Shown: piece by piece, positions 50,262 to 63,733 of the stretch
Position numbering within the stretch: position 1 is the first letter of the stretch
Layout of the letters: the number at the start of each line of letters is the position of its first letter
Assembly (NCBI GenBank): GCA_027627225.1
Contig: CM051029.1
Span: 20,392,856 to 20,456,855, forward strand
Source of the DNA: Congeria kusceri
Taxonomy: Eukaryota > Mollusca > Bivalvia > Myida > Dreissenidae
Direction: 5' to 3'
Length of the DNA: 64,000 nt
The notes under the pieces: model-generated
The model's database searches: none
Told to the model about the DNA's origin: nothing
The model's input: only the letters and a program-made list of their open reading frames with translations
Position numbers and translations under genes: made by a program

Positions 50262-50350
50262 GACCTTGTAATTGGGCTTCAGACAGCCGTACTAGCCTTC
50301 AGCCTACGGCCTCTGACCACTACGGCTATCTTCAGCCCAATGACAAGGCC
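50262..50350. repeat. ~89-bp inverted repeat (foldback)
   Basis: GACCTTGTAATTGGGCTTCA and onward to GCCGTA on the left matches the inverse of TACGGCTATCTTCAGCCCAA and onward to GGCC on the right, about 30 bp with few mismatches and a weaker-pairing centre. Confidence 0.7.
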
Positions 50351-50404
50351 AAAATACATTCAACTAACTAATTACGTTATATTATTGTCATCTGCTCATT
50401 TAAG

Positions 50405-50556
50405 AATTGAAACGCTCTTTTTGGCGCTTCATCGATGTATGAAGGTCAGTTTTTTTGGTATCTAATTTGCATAAAGCCGAAGGCTTTATGTACAAATTAG
50501 ATAGCAACAAACTAACCTTCATACATCGATGAAGCGCCGAAAAGAGCGTTTCAATT
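50405..50556. repeat. 152-bp near-palindrome (foldback element)
   Basis: AATTGAAACGCTCTTTTTGG with GCGCTTCATCGATGTATGAA on the left is matched by its inverse on the right. The centre is AAAGCCGAAGGCTTT near 50480. The arms are about 74 bp long. It lies only 55 bp from the foldback at 50262-50350, but the two are not the same sequence. Confidence 0.9.
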
Positions 50557-51544
50557 CATATAATTACAATTATAATTACAATTGTGTGTATACTTTAAAT
50601 TTTCACCCCAAAAGAGTAAATTAATTTGGGATTTATTTTTTGCAATTCGCGAATCAATACATTGAAGTATGATTCGTGGGCTCCGCCCCTTGCACTGCAG
50701 TAGCGTTGTGTACATGTCGCAACACAGCGGTATCTTATATAACACAGAAGCTCTATTGAAAACATTTACGTTTAATTAACTTTTGTTTTGGTTGATATTT
50801 CGGAAGAGCAATTTTGAACAAGGTGTTTTGTATCCATAATATACATATTGCAAGAGACGGAACAATTGAAACGCTTTCCAGTTTAGATATACACGATTCA
50901 AGGCTGAACAGTTGTTTTCAGATAGTTGCAATTTTGTAAAGGCCGGTATACATGTGTGGATGGAACCGTACTGTAGGCGTAAAATATATTTAAATAATAA
51001 CTGGTTATTTTTACATTTGAAACGCAATGTTTCATATGTATGTTTTATTTCTTTCTTAAAACGACCCGTTAAGCCCTCGGTGTTAGTCAATGTATACATC
51101 CATTATGGCATACATTTTAAAACCGTGTGTTGAGCAAATATTTCAACACCAATTTTTTATGCACATGGTGTTAAAACGGTTTGTGTATGAAATTTGGCAA
51201 AATAATTTTAAATACAACTTACAGTGTGGATATAAAATCAAGTCGAAAACAAGGCAACCGACTTTTATTATTTTACTACTGATCAAAATATCAAATATAT
51301 GGAAGTGTGTGTCATCGGCCGAAAATATATACTGTCTACAGTTTCTTTACCTGTGTGACATAAATTAGAAAGGTAAATTGTTATGCATCTTATTTGCACA
51401 GAATTATGAACAAGAATACAATTTTAATTGTTTTAGTCAAAGCTACTAGTAAATGAAAATTCTTACAATTTTTGTTTTAAATTTTTGTTTCAGCTGCTGC
51501 TGAAACTCCTGGCCTCGAGTAATAGCATTAGTAACAAATCACCA

Positions 51545-51640
51545 CAATAACGATTCGACACATAACGATTCGCCACAGTTTAATGACGATTCGCCAGACG
51601 GTGATAACGATTCGCCACTGTGTGTTCTAACGATTTGCCA
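51545..51640 (+). repeat. Short degenerate tandem repeat, AACGATTCGCCAC motif
   Basis: Five copies of (A/G)ACGATTCGCCA or close variants occur from about 51549 to 51640, at 15-23 bp spacing. An adjacent minus-strand frame (51697-52008) has no recognised domain. Confidence 0.65.
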
Positions 51641-51644
51641 CCAA

Positions 51645-54640
51645 CTGGATGTACAATATATATTTCGCCCTGTTGAGCATGTGAATGGATAAATGTTCAA
51701 GAAAATCTTAATGAACAGGTGAATTTTGTGCAAATCATCCTTGGCTTGCGCTTAATTGACCAACGTGAGTCTACTTCGAGGAGTGTTTTGAGTTGCGCAG
51801 CTGGCGAGTCACTCGCGTTCTTGAAAATGGGATTTTTACAATGATAAATGGGACATTCAGCTCTCAGAGGTGACAATTGTATAGAGCTCGCACAATGTTC
51901 GAGGTGTTCTTGTGGCATTCTTTTGCAAGCTCCACGGGATGACCGGATACCATGCTCGCCTGGTTTTCCGGTGGCTTCCTTGTAAACAAATGTGAGACGT
52001 TTGTTCAACTGGATGTATTTTATTTGACTGAAAACTCTTGTTTCTAAACCGTTCTTTGCCCTAATCTGTAAAATTGTGTATTTTTATGTTTGTGTTTGTT
52101 AAATTTCATTTGTTTTCCTCTTTTGATAAATATAAATTTAAATATAAATATTAAAGAGGGTATGAACGATCTCATCAAAATTTCATAGAAAAATATGAAA
52201 GTAAAATAAAAACCTATAAAACACTGATTAATAACAAACTAGAATAAAAGTTCAGAAGAATTTTTATTTGAAAATCCTCGAAATACTTTAAAATACTTTT
52301 CGTCTTCCAGTTGAAAACTCATTCATGTGCATCAGACATGTACACATTTGGGAAATCCCCAATATTTGTTGCGTGTTGACTTAAGTTCTATGCAGATTGT
52401 TCATACGACACATCACGGAGACGTTTATTGTTTCTCTCACACAAACTATTGAAGGTGTCGTATCGGCACAGCACTAGGAATAAATGTGTCGTTATCATGA
52501 AGTTCATTTTAAAAAACAACATATGAAGTATGGTACAAATATATGTTTATTTCTTTTTATTTTAACTTCCTATGATTATATTCGTCCTCCCATTTGTGTT
52601 GTTCAAATTATTAGAAAATGTTCATATGAAAATCGTATATACCCCCTTTCAATGTTTTTTTCCAAAACGTAAATCTGATAAACCGTGTTTCAACAATAAA
52701 ATGTCGACCGTCAAATGCCTTAATTGGTGAGTATTAATGAGAGGCAACCGGCTTAATTAAAAAATGAAAGCCTGTCGCATGATGCATTTAAGCAGCTCAG
52801 AACACTTTAAAGTTATTGAAACAAAAGATAGAGTTTTTATTTTAGTATATGTGATATAAACCAACTTATAGCAGATGATAACAGATGTCGCATTCTATGT
52901 AAATGTATAAAAGAAACATACAACCATATTTAATAACTACCAAAATATGCGTGACCATCATTCAAACAACATAAACATTTATTACACAGCAATCACAGTT
53001 TTAAACAAGCACACTCGCATCACATCTTATTTTTAAATTGTCTCATCGAGTAATACATATAGCACATCAATATTCTCTGTTTGTCTTGGTTATCGTGTCA
53101 TATAATGTCGAAAACGTATGTCCATGCTGAAATAAAAGAAAAGAAAAAAATGTCAGTTACTGCTTCCTGATATATAATTATATATTTACATTTAACCACA
53201 AAACTGAAAATGCTCAACATACATGTAGCTATATTTATTTAGAAAGTTTATTTGTCCTAAAGTTACTCACAAAGTTCTGTTTTAATAATTATTATAATTG
53301 TATCTCATTTATATTTGTGTTAACAATTTAAAAAAAATGAGTTTGAAATTGAAGTAATTTATATTCGAAAAGTATTTGGTTGATTATTTCTCTAAAATAA
53401 ATTCACAACTAAAACATTAATTTGCTTAATTGAGCAAAAATCTTGACATAGTCTTTAAGAACTTTTATTAAAACATATATTTCATATTCCACACATTTAT
53501 TCCGTTAACAAAATATTCATCTGTCCAAACACATGAATCGCACGCCTTATTATTAATATTAATCATACCCAAAACCCGTTCGCTAAACTATGAAAACAAT
53601 CCGTTACCATGTGCATTGGTAGAACCATGTTTAGGTGAAATAGTCTAGGTCTGTGAAACATTGGTTTCATAAACACATACGATTGTGAAATGGGCATAAC
53701 AAGTTAATTCAAATTCCGAAATTAATCAACAGTTATCATTTGCGAGAAATTACTTTAACTTTATGGAAAAGATGAGAAAGAGTAAAGTCCAACCGACGAT
53801 AGAAACGATTACTTTAAGAGTGATATGTACAACTATACTAAACCAAAAAAGAAACGTTCGCTTGTAAGTAAGTTTGAATGTAGATAATTTTTTAACGTTT
53901 GAATAGATTTAATGAAGTCTTCTGCTTGTTTTTATAAATTTGTCTTGTGAATCTACTGGGATTAAAGGCCGGTTTTACAAAGTGGAACGATTTTACATTT
54001 ACCACATGTATTTATGTGTGTATTGTTTTATATTGATATCTCTCCTGTCTATGTCCTATTCCTAGACACTGACTATGTACATTTTTTTTCTGCAATGTCA
54101 TCTGCTGCTGTTTAAGTTTTGTGTTCATATCATTTGTTTCCGTTTTGCTGAGAGTATAATATGCTATCAACCTTGTGATCACGATGTATATTTATATTAC
54201 ACATGCCACGCATATATTCTTAATAAACATTTTAATATTCACAACCAGACATGTTAAAGTACAAGAACACATCATAATTGTAAATTACATTATGGCATGT
54301 AACACAACACTACGTGATGAATATTTTAATGAAACATAATGTTTTATGTATCACAATAAGACCTAAACAAGTGTTTGTCACATGATGTTTCTGCAGTCTC
54401 CTACTGGTGGCTTTTAACAGGAAAAAGTTATGACAGGCAGACAGACAGACCAACCAACAACTGCAAAACAATATGCAGCAATTTCTGTGAATGGAGGAGA
54501 AATTTTTGTAGATGGACATATTAATTTAAACGTATTAAGGATTGCTAGTTATGATGAAGAAAAAAAAGATATTAAATTATATTATGTACAGAATGAAACA
54601 CACCATTTCATATTTATTACAGGTAGATCTATAGAACAAG
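51645..54640. other. Non-coding stretch
   Basis: No supported gene in 3 kb. The small frames present show no domain and no splice-compatible neighbours. Confidence 0.45.
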
Positions 54641-54654
54641 ATTAAGGAACAAAA

Positions 54655-55435
54655 AAATACACCCATAGATATCGTCTGATGATGGTGAAAACGTAATTCT
54701 AAAATCCATCCAGAAATGACAGTAGTTGAACGGACCCATAAGACAGACCCCGTGTTTGACGTTTGAGCTTCTAGGTTGTACGGACCTGGATCTTGCGCGC
54801 GACACGTGATACCATAATGATGAACATGTTTGCCTAACAATTTTGAAATCCATCCAGAATTGGCAGCGTAATTGACCAGACAAGAAAAAACAGACCCCAT
54901 TTTGGACCTCCGACCTCTATTTGTGACTTTTGAGGAATGGACTTGGGTCTTGCGCGGAACACATCGTCTCATGATGATGAAAAACATGTATGTTAAACAC
55001 TTCCAGAAATACCAGAACTATTGATTGGCCAAAACAAGACCCCATTTCTGACATTTGACCTCTAAATGTGGCCTTGGAGGTACGGAATTGAGCTCTGCGC
55101 GCGACACGTGTTCTCGTGATGGTAAACGTTTCAATAATTTCAAAATCCATCCAGAAATGACAGACGTATAGAGCGGAAACGAAACGTATACCCCATGTTT
55201 CGCCTTGACCTCTGAATGTGACCTTGACCTTGGATGTACTAACATGGATCTTGCTCGCGACGCATTGTCTTATGATGGGGAAAATTAATGCCAAGTACTT
55301 TTACAATCCATGCAGAGATATCATAGTTATATTGCGGACACGAAACGGGACGGCCGGAAGAACGGACGGAATGAAGAACGGACACGGGCAAACCTATAGT
55401 CCCAACCGGTTTCACCGGTGGGGGACTAATTAAGA
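54655..55435. repeat. Mollusc-type ~147-bp tandem repeat with palindromic end
   Basis: About five diverged units share TTTNAAATCCATCCAGAAATGA at 54700, 54845, about 54996, 55143 and about 55301, each followed by a GACCTTGACCT-like and a CTTGCGCGCGACACGTG-like block. The element ends in CCGGTTTCACCGGTGGGGGA near 55408-55428, which can fold on itself. Repeats with this end are widespread in mollusc genomes by general recollection. Confidence 0.8.
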
Positions 55436-55804
55436 AACCAATTTTTATTATGTAATGGTTTATTAAAAACAAAAATTACAGTTGACTGAAATGCATGAAC
55501 ATATTAAAATGCATTTTATAAATTTTAACATATTTTATTCAATTTATATTTGCGCACAGAAGCTAAATGGCCGAAAACACACTTCAATGTACCCTTATTA
55601 AAACTCAAGTTTACCTCTGCATTTCAAGTACTATACGGCTCAAACAAAAGCTACGGCAACTAGGACTCCGGCAACAATCCCAGCAATGTGTGCAGGTGAA
55701 ATGCCTGTTTGTCAAAAGAAATATTTAATATAACATCTTTTTTTTAATTAAAATATACCGTGTGCAGCATAGAAACAACATGCATGCATTGTGTTATTTT
55801 TTTT

Positions 55805-56140
55805 TTAATCATCATCATCATCATCATAATCATCATTATTCTCATCATCATAATCATCAACACCATAACCAAAATAATTTTCGCAATAAAATATCTGTTT
55901 TTTTTATGTAAAGTGGCATTTAAAATTCCTAACTAATATCAATATCACGATTCTCATCATCATAATTATCATCGTCATTATAAGTACCATTACTAATATG
56001 TCAGTAGATGACGGGATTGTTGCATGGGATTAGTAACAGCATCAGTTGTATCATCACCACCATCATCATTATCAGCATCATCATCATCAACAGCATAATC
56101 ATAATAATCATCATCATCATCATTATCATCATCATTTATC
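55805..56140. repeat. (ATC)n/(CAT)n microsatellite clusters
   Basis: Runs of ATCATCATC with AAT/ATT interruptions at 55808-55865, 55950-55985 and 56050-56138. Confidence 0.9.
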
Positions 56141-57550
56141 CCCTGGGAAGAGCAGGCCAAGCCTACGATGCAGCTTTATTTGGTAAAGAACGCCTCCGTC
56201 TTTTGACTGCGAGGATTGAAGAGGACCTTCCGATCTAGCGGAATCAGGCCGATAAGGCCGTGCGGGCGCTCGTGAACAGCCAACTCGATCACTGCGGTTT
56301 CTTTATTGAAATATCTTTATTGTCAAAATTAGTATTTTCACAACACTATGGCTGCATTCGTCCAGGTCTGCCAGCCCATTTAATACATCTAAATCTTACC
56401 TGTTAGAGTAAATTATATTATTTACCAGAATTATATAACATGTGACTTGTGGTTTCCGTGCTAAAATCGTTTGACCTAGATAAATTGTGCGCCAGGAGAC
56501 ATTTTGCCTACTGGAAATACGAATATGCATGGCTAGTACGGTACATGTAGCGTTGCGCCATTGCTTATTAGCGTCTTTCTCGGAAAAAAAAGACGTCGGG
56601 CTACATCCAATAGGAGCGCTTGAGTTTCCCGCGACTGTCTGCTCAGGTTTCAATTGTACTGGAGATCCCGCAGCTCCAGTAGTAAATTTCGCTATTTATG
56701 GTTTTACGTATTAAGCCAAAATGCTTTATCACAGCCACTGAAATTTGCTCATGGTGTCTGATATACGCCTGAATTTAAACATGCAGTATTTAATTCTATG
56801 GCGATAAGAAGGGAATTGTTGGCATATATAGTTTCAAAACGGGTCAGCTTTGTTGCATATGTTCGATTAATCAAATTATAGCTATTTGAAATATGCTGTA
56901 ACTAATGATCAATAAATTGATTTTATGTACACTATTTCACGTTTAAGTTTACTTTACAAGTTTATTTTAGCAGCAAATCTATTTTCTGTAATTATATTGT
57001 ATTTCGTAAATATTTATTCAAACTTGGGAAATTTTACAAGAGATCTCAAGTTATTTGTATTATTTGTATTTATAAATTATTAAATGCATAATAGAAGAAC
57101 AATAAGTACATGACATACGGTAATTTAATTGCTCGTACATTTCATTATTTGAGTATTGTCATCAACTGAGTGGAATGACGTGGGTACCAAATTTAAACGT
57201 TTTGTCGGGTTTAAAAAAAAATCAACTTTACTGTTTAAAATATTTTACTGACCTCACTTTATCATTGTTTGGTAGAAAACTATAATGAATTGACGTTCGA
57301 ATTAAGCATAATATGCAATAATTGTAGTAACACTTTAATATTATAACTAGCTGAATCAAAATGAACAGTATTGGACAAGAGCAGTTGTCTGCGCTCGACC
57401 GCGGTATCACAGTTTCTACTCTACTTATCATGCGTTTAAACAATGGAATTCTAATAATTTAGACGCTGAATAGCATACTTCAATCAGTAATACATTACGT
57501 AGAAAGCAAATGAGGAAATACACATTTTGTTACAAAATAAAATAATCCTA
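56141..57550. other. Unassigned stretch, GC-richer start
   Basis: The first 140 bp (GAAGAGCAGGCCAAGCCTAC and onward to about 56285) is richer in GC and reads as short broken frames, like the remains of a coding or retroelement end. The family was not recognised. The rest is AT-rich with no gene. Confidence 0.35.
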
Positions 57551-57559
57551 TTTTAAAAG

Positions 57560-57965
57560 TGGTAAAATTTTCCCATTTTCAAACGTGGGAAAAAAAAACA
57601 CTTTCAGAAGTGGGAAAAAATCCAGTGGGAAAATTAAAAATTTAAAAATTAAGAAAACGCTTATAAAAATACTCAGAAATATTAAACTATACAATGTTTT
57701 AACTAGCTCAATATATTTCTTCAAGTTATTAAAAAAAATAACTTTTTTTTCCTACTTGATTTTTTTCCCATTTAAAAAGTATGATTTTTTGTCTATTCAT
57801 AATTTTCAAACGAGAATGAGTGCAAACAGTTTAACCACGCTTAATATGCGTATATATGCATAAAACAAGCATATTTGAGAAAATAAAAATCCCATGGGAA
57901 AAAATGAAAATCCCATGGGAAAATGAAAATCCCATTCGAAAATCAAAAAAGCCCATGGGATACCC
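57560..57965. repeat. Repeat rich in GTGGGAAAA and CCCATGGGAAAA units
   Basis: At 57566-57632 GTGGGAAAA-like units recur three to four times. At 57888-57962 four units of AAAATCCCATGGGA follow at about 20-bp spacing, each palindromic at CCCATGGG. A frame spanning 57585-57863 is lysine-rich by composition only. Confidence 0.65.
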
Positions 57966-58910
57966 AATTTTGCACATACATTTCGTAATTTAAAAAATGC
58001 AAATTTTTATGTGAAAAACTTCAATTATTGGTCACAATTAAACACTTAAACCCATACTTTATGAAAAAGGGTACTTAAGTTTGCGAAATTTCGGTTTCGC
58101 TAATTTTTTGGTGACCGTACAAGTACGATTCTTATATACAGCCTTCAAAAAACAGAACAGTTTCAATAATACATGTACTCTTTGTTCTAAGTCTTAAGTC
58201 TAGGAAAAGGTTGGTGAAGACGGACCCAGATATCACCATCGAGTTTATAACAGTTCTGAATAAAGATGAATAGAACTATCCAACTGAACTGGAGTTTTAT
58301 ATAATGAGAAATATGTTCCTCAACTGCTTGTATACTGTATAAAGGATGTATGTACATATCATAGCTTAAGTAGAAAAGCTGCGCATCAAAACAAGACATT
58401 ACATTGCATGAAACAACACCCCGATTAGGGAACATGACTATCTCAAATGTAAAGTTTGCTGGATGCTGTGTCTACTTGCTGAAGTCTGTTTTTTTTTATC
58501 AATTGAGATATCGTCGGGTAATGGGTACTAGAAATCTACAAAAAAACTTCGACCAATATATTAGAAAACACATGTAAAAGTGCACCGTTTCAGAATAAAC
58601 ATCTGTCTTTTACTCGCAAACCTCTCTCACAGACTTATATTAAGAATTTAGTTCACATACGTATTCATATAGATTCGAGTAAAAGACTTTTCACAATTTC
58701 TCCCAATAATACATGTGCCTGCATGTGCAAACATGCATTACAATAACAATACTTGAATTTCGGATTATAAATGGCAGCATTCGATTCTGACACTGTATCA
58801 TTAATTTGTTGAACCGTGTGACGAGAATGTAACGATCAACGGATAGTATTTACCTCACTTTCATTCCGGTCCACCGGCCAATTTATTAATTCTGGGTATA
58901 GGAAAAATAC

Positions 58911-59114
58911 GTGCGTAACATTGCGTTACAAACTGGATTAGAGACTGCGAGTGTGCATGAAATAATCACTAGTCATTTAAGTATGCGACAACAGTTTGAT
59001 GGCGTCGAGGATCTACCTTTCGATGATCTAGAAAGCATCAGAAGAATACCGGCAGACACTTTTAAAAACCGTTTAGGAGATTGTGTTCAAAGATTTCAAA
59101 AGTGTGTAAAGTAA
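58911..59114 (+). pseudogene. Mariner-like transposase relic with middle deleted
   Basis: The frame joins a paired-type helix-turn-helix (RNIALQTGLETASVHEIITS, then HLSMRQ), as found at the mariner transposase N-terminus, directly to a C-terminal end (LESIRRIPADTFKNRLGDCV, then QRFQKCVK) of the sort that ends mariner-like transposases. The whole DDE catalytic core between them is gone. The junction lies near MRQ/QFDG and keeps the frame. No terminal repeats were found, so its edges are unknown. Assignment rests on motif memory. Confidence 0.5.
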
Positions 59115-62100
59115 TCCGGGAAGAATTTTGAAAAAAAAAAAATCGACTGTTTTACAGTTAAAATGAAAAGCTACATTTTTCCGCATTGAAAGTTTTCCCG
59201 CTCACGTCCAAATGACGTTGCTATGGTACTAAGAATAAATAAGAACGGCAATAAATCTATAGAACTTATATGTGGCTATATTTTTTAATAATTTCATCGA
59301 AAAATATCAAACATAAATAAGTTATGGAACTAATCCCTAAACGTACCTAACACCCCATGTTCAACTACTGGAAAATAATAAATATATTAAGAACTCATAT
59401 GAACATCGCTGCTGTGATCCAGCGGTTTGATCTATTTGCAAATAAAATATTCGCACAGTTTTGTTGGTCTTTTTTATTACAATACATCGACTATATGTCA
59501 ATATAAAAATAAAACAAAGACTTTATGGTGAGTTGTGTACAGTATTTGTTGTGGTATGTTATTAAAATGTTTTAATCTAGCAGAAAAAAAAATATAATTA
59601 TAAACAGCTGAAGTAAATGTAGTTGCACATGATTAAAATTAAACGTATGCATGCCATTTTTATTAATTTTTTCCAGGTGTTTAATACCGTTCAAGTATGA
59701 AATTGATAGGATACAGTTTATACTTAATTAAAACACGGCAATAGTATTTCAAAAGCGTTATTATATTTCCAAATAAACTATGAGAGATATATAATAAAGT
59801 ATATTTAAAAAAATAATTTTAAAAAATGCGAAGTGTTTTGTTAATTCCAATTTAAAAAGAGTTAATAAGAACACAAATTTACTTAAATTTGGATTGAATA
59901 TTTAATAAAAGTTTGTATATAATGCTTAATGTTACTAATATACTATATAATGCTTATATTACTAATATCTGGTATAACATTCCAATCGAAACCCGTTCTT
60001 ATAAAAAAAATAGCATTTTATTATTTGAAGACACGGTAATAGATTGTCAAGAAACACGGGTCGTGTGACATATCTTGAGGGATATCATAAATATGTTAAG
60101 GGACATCGAGTTACGCAAACCGTCCGCATAGTGTTATAGTGGCGCAGTCAGTAATTGTTGTATCGCTTACAGCACGGAATAAAGGTTTTATATGTAATTA
60201 AACTAGCTAGGACATATATTACTGTATGGGCTGTGGAGAATTCCTTTATTCCATATTCGCATCAATGTAGCTTTCATCTATTGTTTTGCATACATTTAAA
60301 AAAACAGTAAAATGATAATTGCAAATTTTTATAATGAGAAACAAGTCTCATTCTGGCATGTTTTTATATACTTAATAGATAGAACATGCAATAAATTTAA
60401 CCTACTCAATATACCATGAAAGCAAAATTTTATTCAACAAATACATTATGGCTGCAAACGTATTTGCAGACAGGTTGAGCAAAGTTTCATTTAAAGAAAA
60501 GAATTATCGTAATTTATTTCGTAAGTGTCGAAAGTTTGTATGAACAATACGAGAAACGCGTGTAAAGTCCTATTTCGAGTTCATGCAAAGATAATGCATA
60601 ACTTGATTAGATACATAAGGATATACATAACCCAACGAAGTTAATATTCATACATTTATTATTTAAAATACAAGAAGAAGAGTTTGGAAAAAATAAATTT
60701 ATTGTGGGCGATTTGTAAACGCATAATACTGTACAGTCATACAACACAATGTTTTGTATATAGGCTTAATTGACAGTTGTTTTAGTGTACAAAACACTAA
60801 TACTAAGGAACTAAACACGCACGCAGTTATTTATTTCTACACGTTTACTGTATTTTTTAAATTTTGCCCATTTTCGTATGATATTGTCACACTGATTACA
60901 CATAGTTTATACGTGTTAAGTTATTGGTTTTATGAACCTACAACAACAATGTTTCTAATAATGTTAGCAGAGAAGAATAGATTACGTTTTAAGCAGTAAC
61001 AGTAAAATGTCCTCGTCAGAGATATGCCTTAGAACTTATGCCTGTGAACTTATGTTATTTCATCATATGCTGCTAAAATATATATCCTGCAACTCCAATT
61101 ACTATGGAGTAGCCACATGTTGTCGTAACGATTGCACAGTAGACCTGTTTCTTTTGTATGCTTGGAAGGTTATCAAACCACAACGTAATATTTACACATG
61201 TATACTGGACAATGTGTTTAACGCATTATCGATATAAGACACTTCGTCAAACAAACAAAAATCCGTAATTACTAATCATTGATGACTAACGGGAAATAAC
61301 ATTTATATCATTAATTGGCCGCGTGAAAAAAAAAACTACGTTGTCTAGAATAATCGAACGAAATATATTTTGTTTGAGTTCTCAACGTTCCTCTCATAAT
61401 ATTATTTCCTCTTACAGTTAGGCGAACAAGGGTTGACTGTTGATCTGCAAAACTTAATTATATGCTTTTTTCTCAGATATTTTACAAACCGTTTTCCCAT
61501 TGAATAACAAGTGTACTACACGATACGTACTGCAATTATGTTTGTTATTGTTGTTGTTGTGGTTGTTGTTGTTAGTGTTGATATTTACTATAAAACCTTT
61601 CGACATTTTGTTTTAAATCATAACGAAACTACTATCAAATATCGATTGCTGACAGTATGAAAATGTACTGTGGCCATTTAATCCATCCATCATTTTTATC
61701 AGATCTGCACTACTCTAACGATGTTATAGGTTTAGTGATGTTTGTACTTCTTTCAGGATCATGTCACACTGTAAAAAAAACTGTTTGGAAATTCATTCGT
61801 TAAAATCTATACTGACACGATACTTTCTAATTTTTATTTAGACAAAGAAAAAAAGTATCGCTGTTAAACTACCCAATAAACAAATCAAAAGTAGTCCCAA
61901 TTCTGAGCGGAGCATAGTAAAATGTAGTTCTCATTACAATTGCCTACATATTTGTCAAATCATGTTACAATCGAAATAATTTTCGCATTAGCGTTCTTTA
62001 TCGCTCAATAAACAAAACTTAGTCGTTCTAATTCGTGGCTATTAAACAGCAGCATTATGTAAAGAAAAACAAAATAAGTAAAAACAGGTGCTTTCGTTGG

Positions 62101-62640
62101 GTCTCAAAACTTTGAACTCTTGGATCAAAAATATATCACGCGAGCAACTGAACCATTTAAACTTATAATATGAATGTTTGTTTCAACGCTCTATAAGTGA
62201 CACACATGTTTCCAAAATGCCGACGAAAAGCGTAACAAACACTTTATCCATCTAAATTCATGATTGTCCGCAAGCGACACAGTTCCAACATGATTCTGTG
62301 TCAGGAGTGCTATTTCGTGTCTTTGTTGGAATCTGCGACAAAACTAATAAAAATAGGCAATTTGCCATTTGTGAATATGTCCATTTAATGTGTTTTCGGT
62401 AGATGTCTGATTGTTTATTTGTTTGTTATTTTATTTAAATGTATATATCCATATGTACTTCTGAGATTTACTGACTCAATACTTTTTCTATTCGCTTATC
62501 ATTATTAGAATAAACTTGAAAGTGTAGCTTTTATTTCAGTATTATTGCTTTCATATCTTCGTAAGTTATTTATAACATTATTAGACACGCATTGCTTGTT
62601 TTGTTATATAACAGCATGATTGCATAATTATGATATCAAT
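59115..62640. other. Non-coding stretch
   Basis: No gene or RNA gene is supported. AT-rich throughout, with short (TTG)n near 61545-61575. Confidence 0.45.
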
Positions 62641-62645
62641 CTCTA

Positions 62646-62935
62646 TCTATTGGTCTGTCTGTGTGTCTGTGTATCTTTGTGTTTGTCTCTGCGTGTGTGT
62701 CTGTCTGTCGATCCGTCCGTCCGTCTGTATATTGTCCATCCGCCTGCTTGCCTTCCTGCCTGTCTTCCTGGTTGCCTGTCTGTTTGTGTGTGTACTTTTG
62801 TGTTTGTCTGGATGTGTGTATGTCTGTGTGTGTGTCTGTCTGTCGATCCGTCCGTCCGTTCGTCTGTGTATTTGCCCGTACGTCTGCTTGCTTACCTGCC
62901 TGTCTTCCTGGTTGCCCTCACACCTGCCCTGACTA
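62646..62935. repeat. (TCTG)n/(TCCG)n low-complexity tract
   Basis: GTCTGTCTGTC, GTCCGTCCGTC and GCCTGCTTGCC runs over about 290 bp, with two related halves (CTGTCGATCCGTCCGTCCG at about 62705 and 62840). Overlapping open frames here are Cys/Val/Leu repeats and are artefacts. Confidence 0.9.
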
Positions 62936-63733
62936 CTAGTATCTGTCCGTCGGTTCCTCGACCAATCCATCAATGAAACCACATGTATACATCTAATCAT
63001 CTATCTGTTTGGTCCGTATTAATATTCATTCATCTTTTGTATCGACAGATCACTAGATCAGCACCTTAAACTAAAGATTGATGTTACAGACCAATATAGA
63101 TTTTATACGATCTAAGCATGTATGTACATGTTGTACTGAACGTTCTCCAAACATTCTGATGAATATTGACCAACATGTTTGAGATTAATAATTATAGTGT
63201 TTTCACGTGAAATTAACCTCCGTTTAGCTTTTATGAATTATTGCTGATTGAATTGATTCTACATCGTGCATTCTGTCCACAAAGAATGAGAAACATTGAA
63301 GGGTATTAAATAACATGTGTATTGTTACTATTAATGATCACATTTTTATGCATCATATGTTTATTGTATAACAACACTGCACATATGCTCTTATATCTTC
63401 AGGTATTGTGTCTTAATTGTTCAATATAAAAGTCAGCTATCCGTTTTTAGATGAATTTTATTAACAAAATATGTGTGATCTAGAAAACATTATGTGTGAA
63501 AGGTTATAATGTGGTTTATAAATGAAAATATTCAAAAGTAATGTCTTAGTGTGTTAATGTACAATTTAGTTCTATACATTGTCGTCTTATTTTATGTTAT
63601 AATATGTTTAATGCAGAGATACGGAAGGCATCATTTTGTGGTCAACCAAAGTGTATGTACAATATTATTTAAAAAAAAATATTAAGGTTTTCGACGTCAC
63701 TTCCTTTGTTTATGTTTATTATTTTTATTACTA

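Noticed and set aside
54577..55294. Minus-strand frames of up to 136 codons
   Set aside because: They lie wholly inside the ~147-bp tandem repeat and show repeat-derived peptides (for example FWMD) in several frames.
62620..63000. Cys/Val-rich frames of 90-118 codons on both strands
   Set aside because: They are products of the TCTG/TCCG low-complexity tract.
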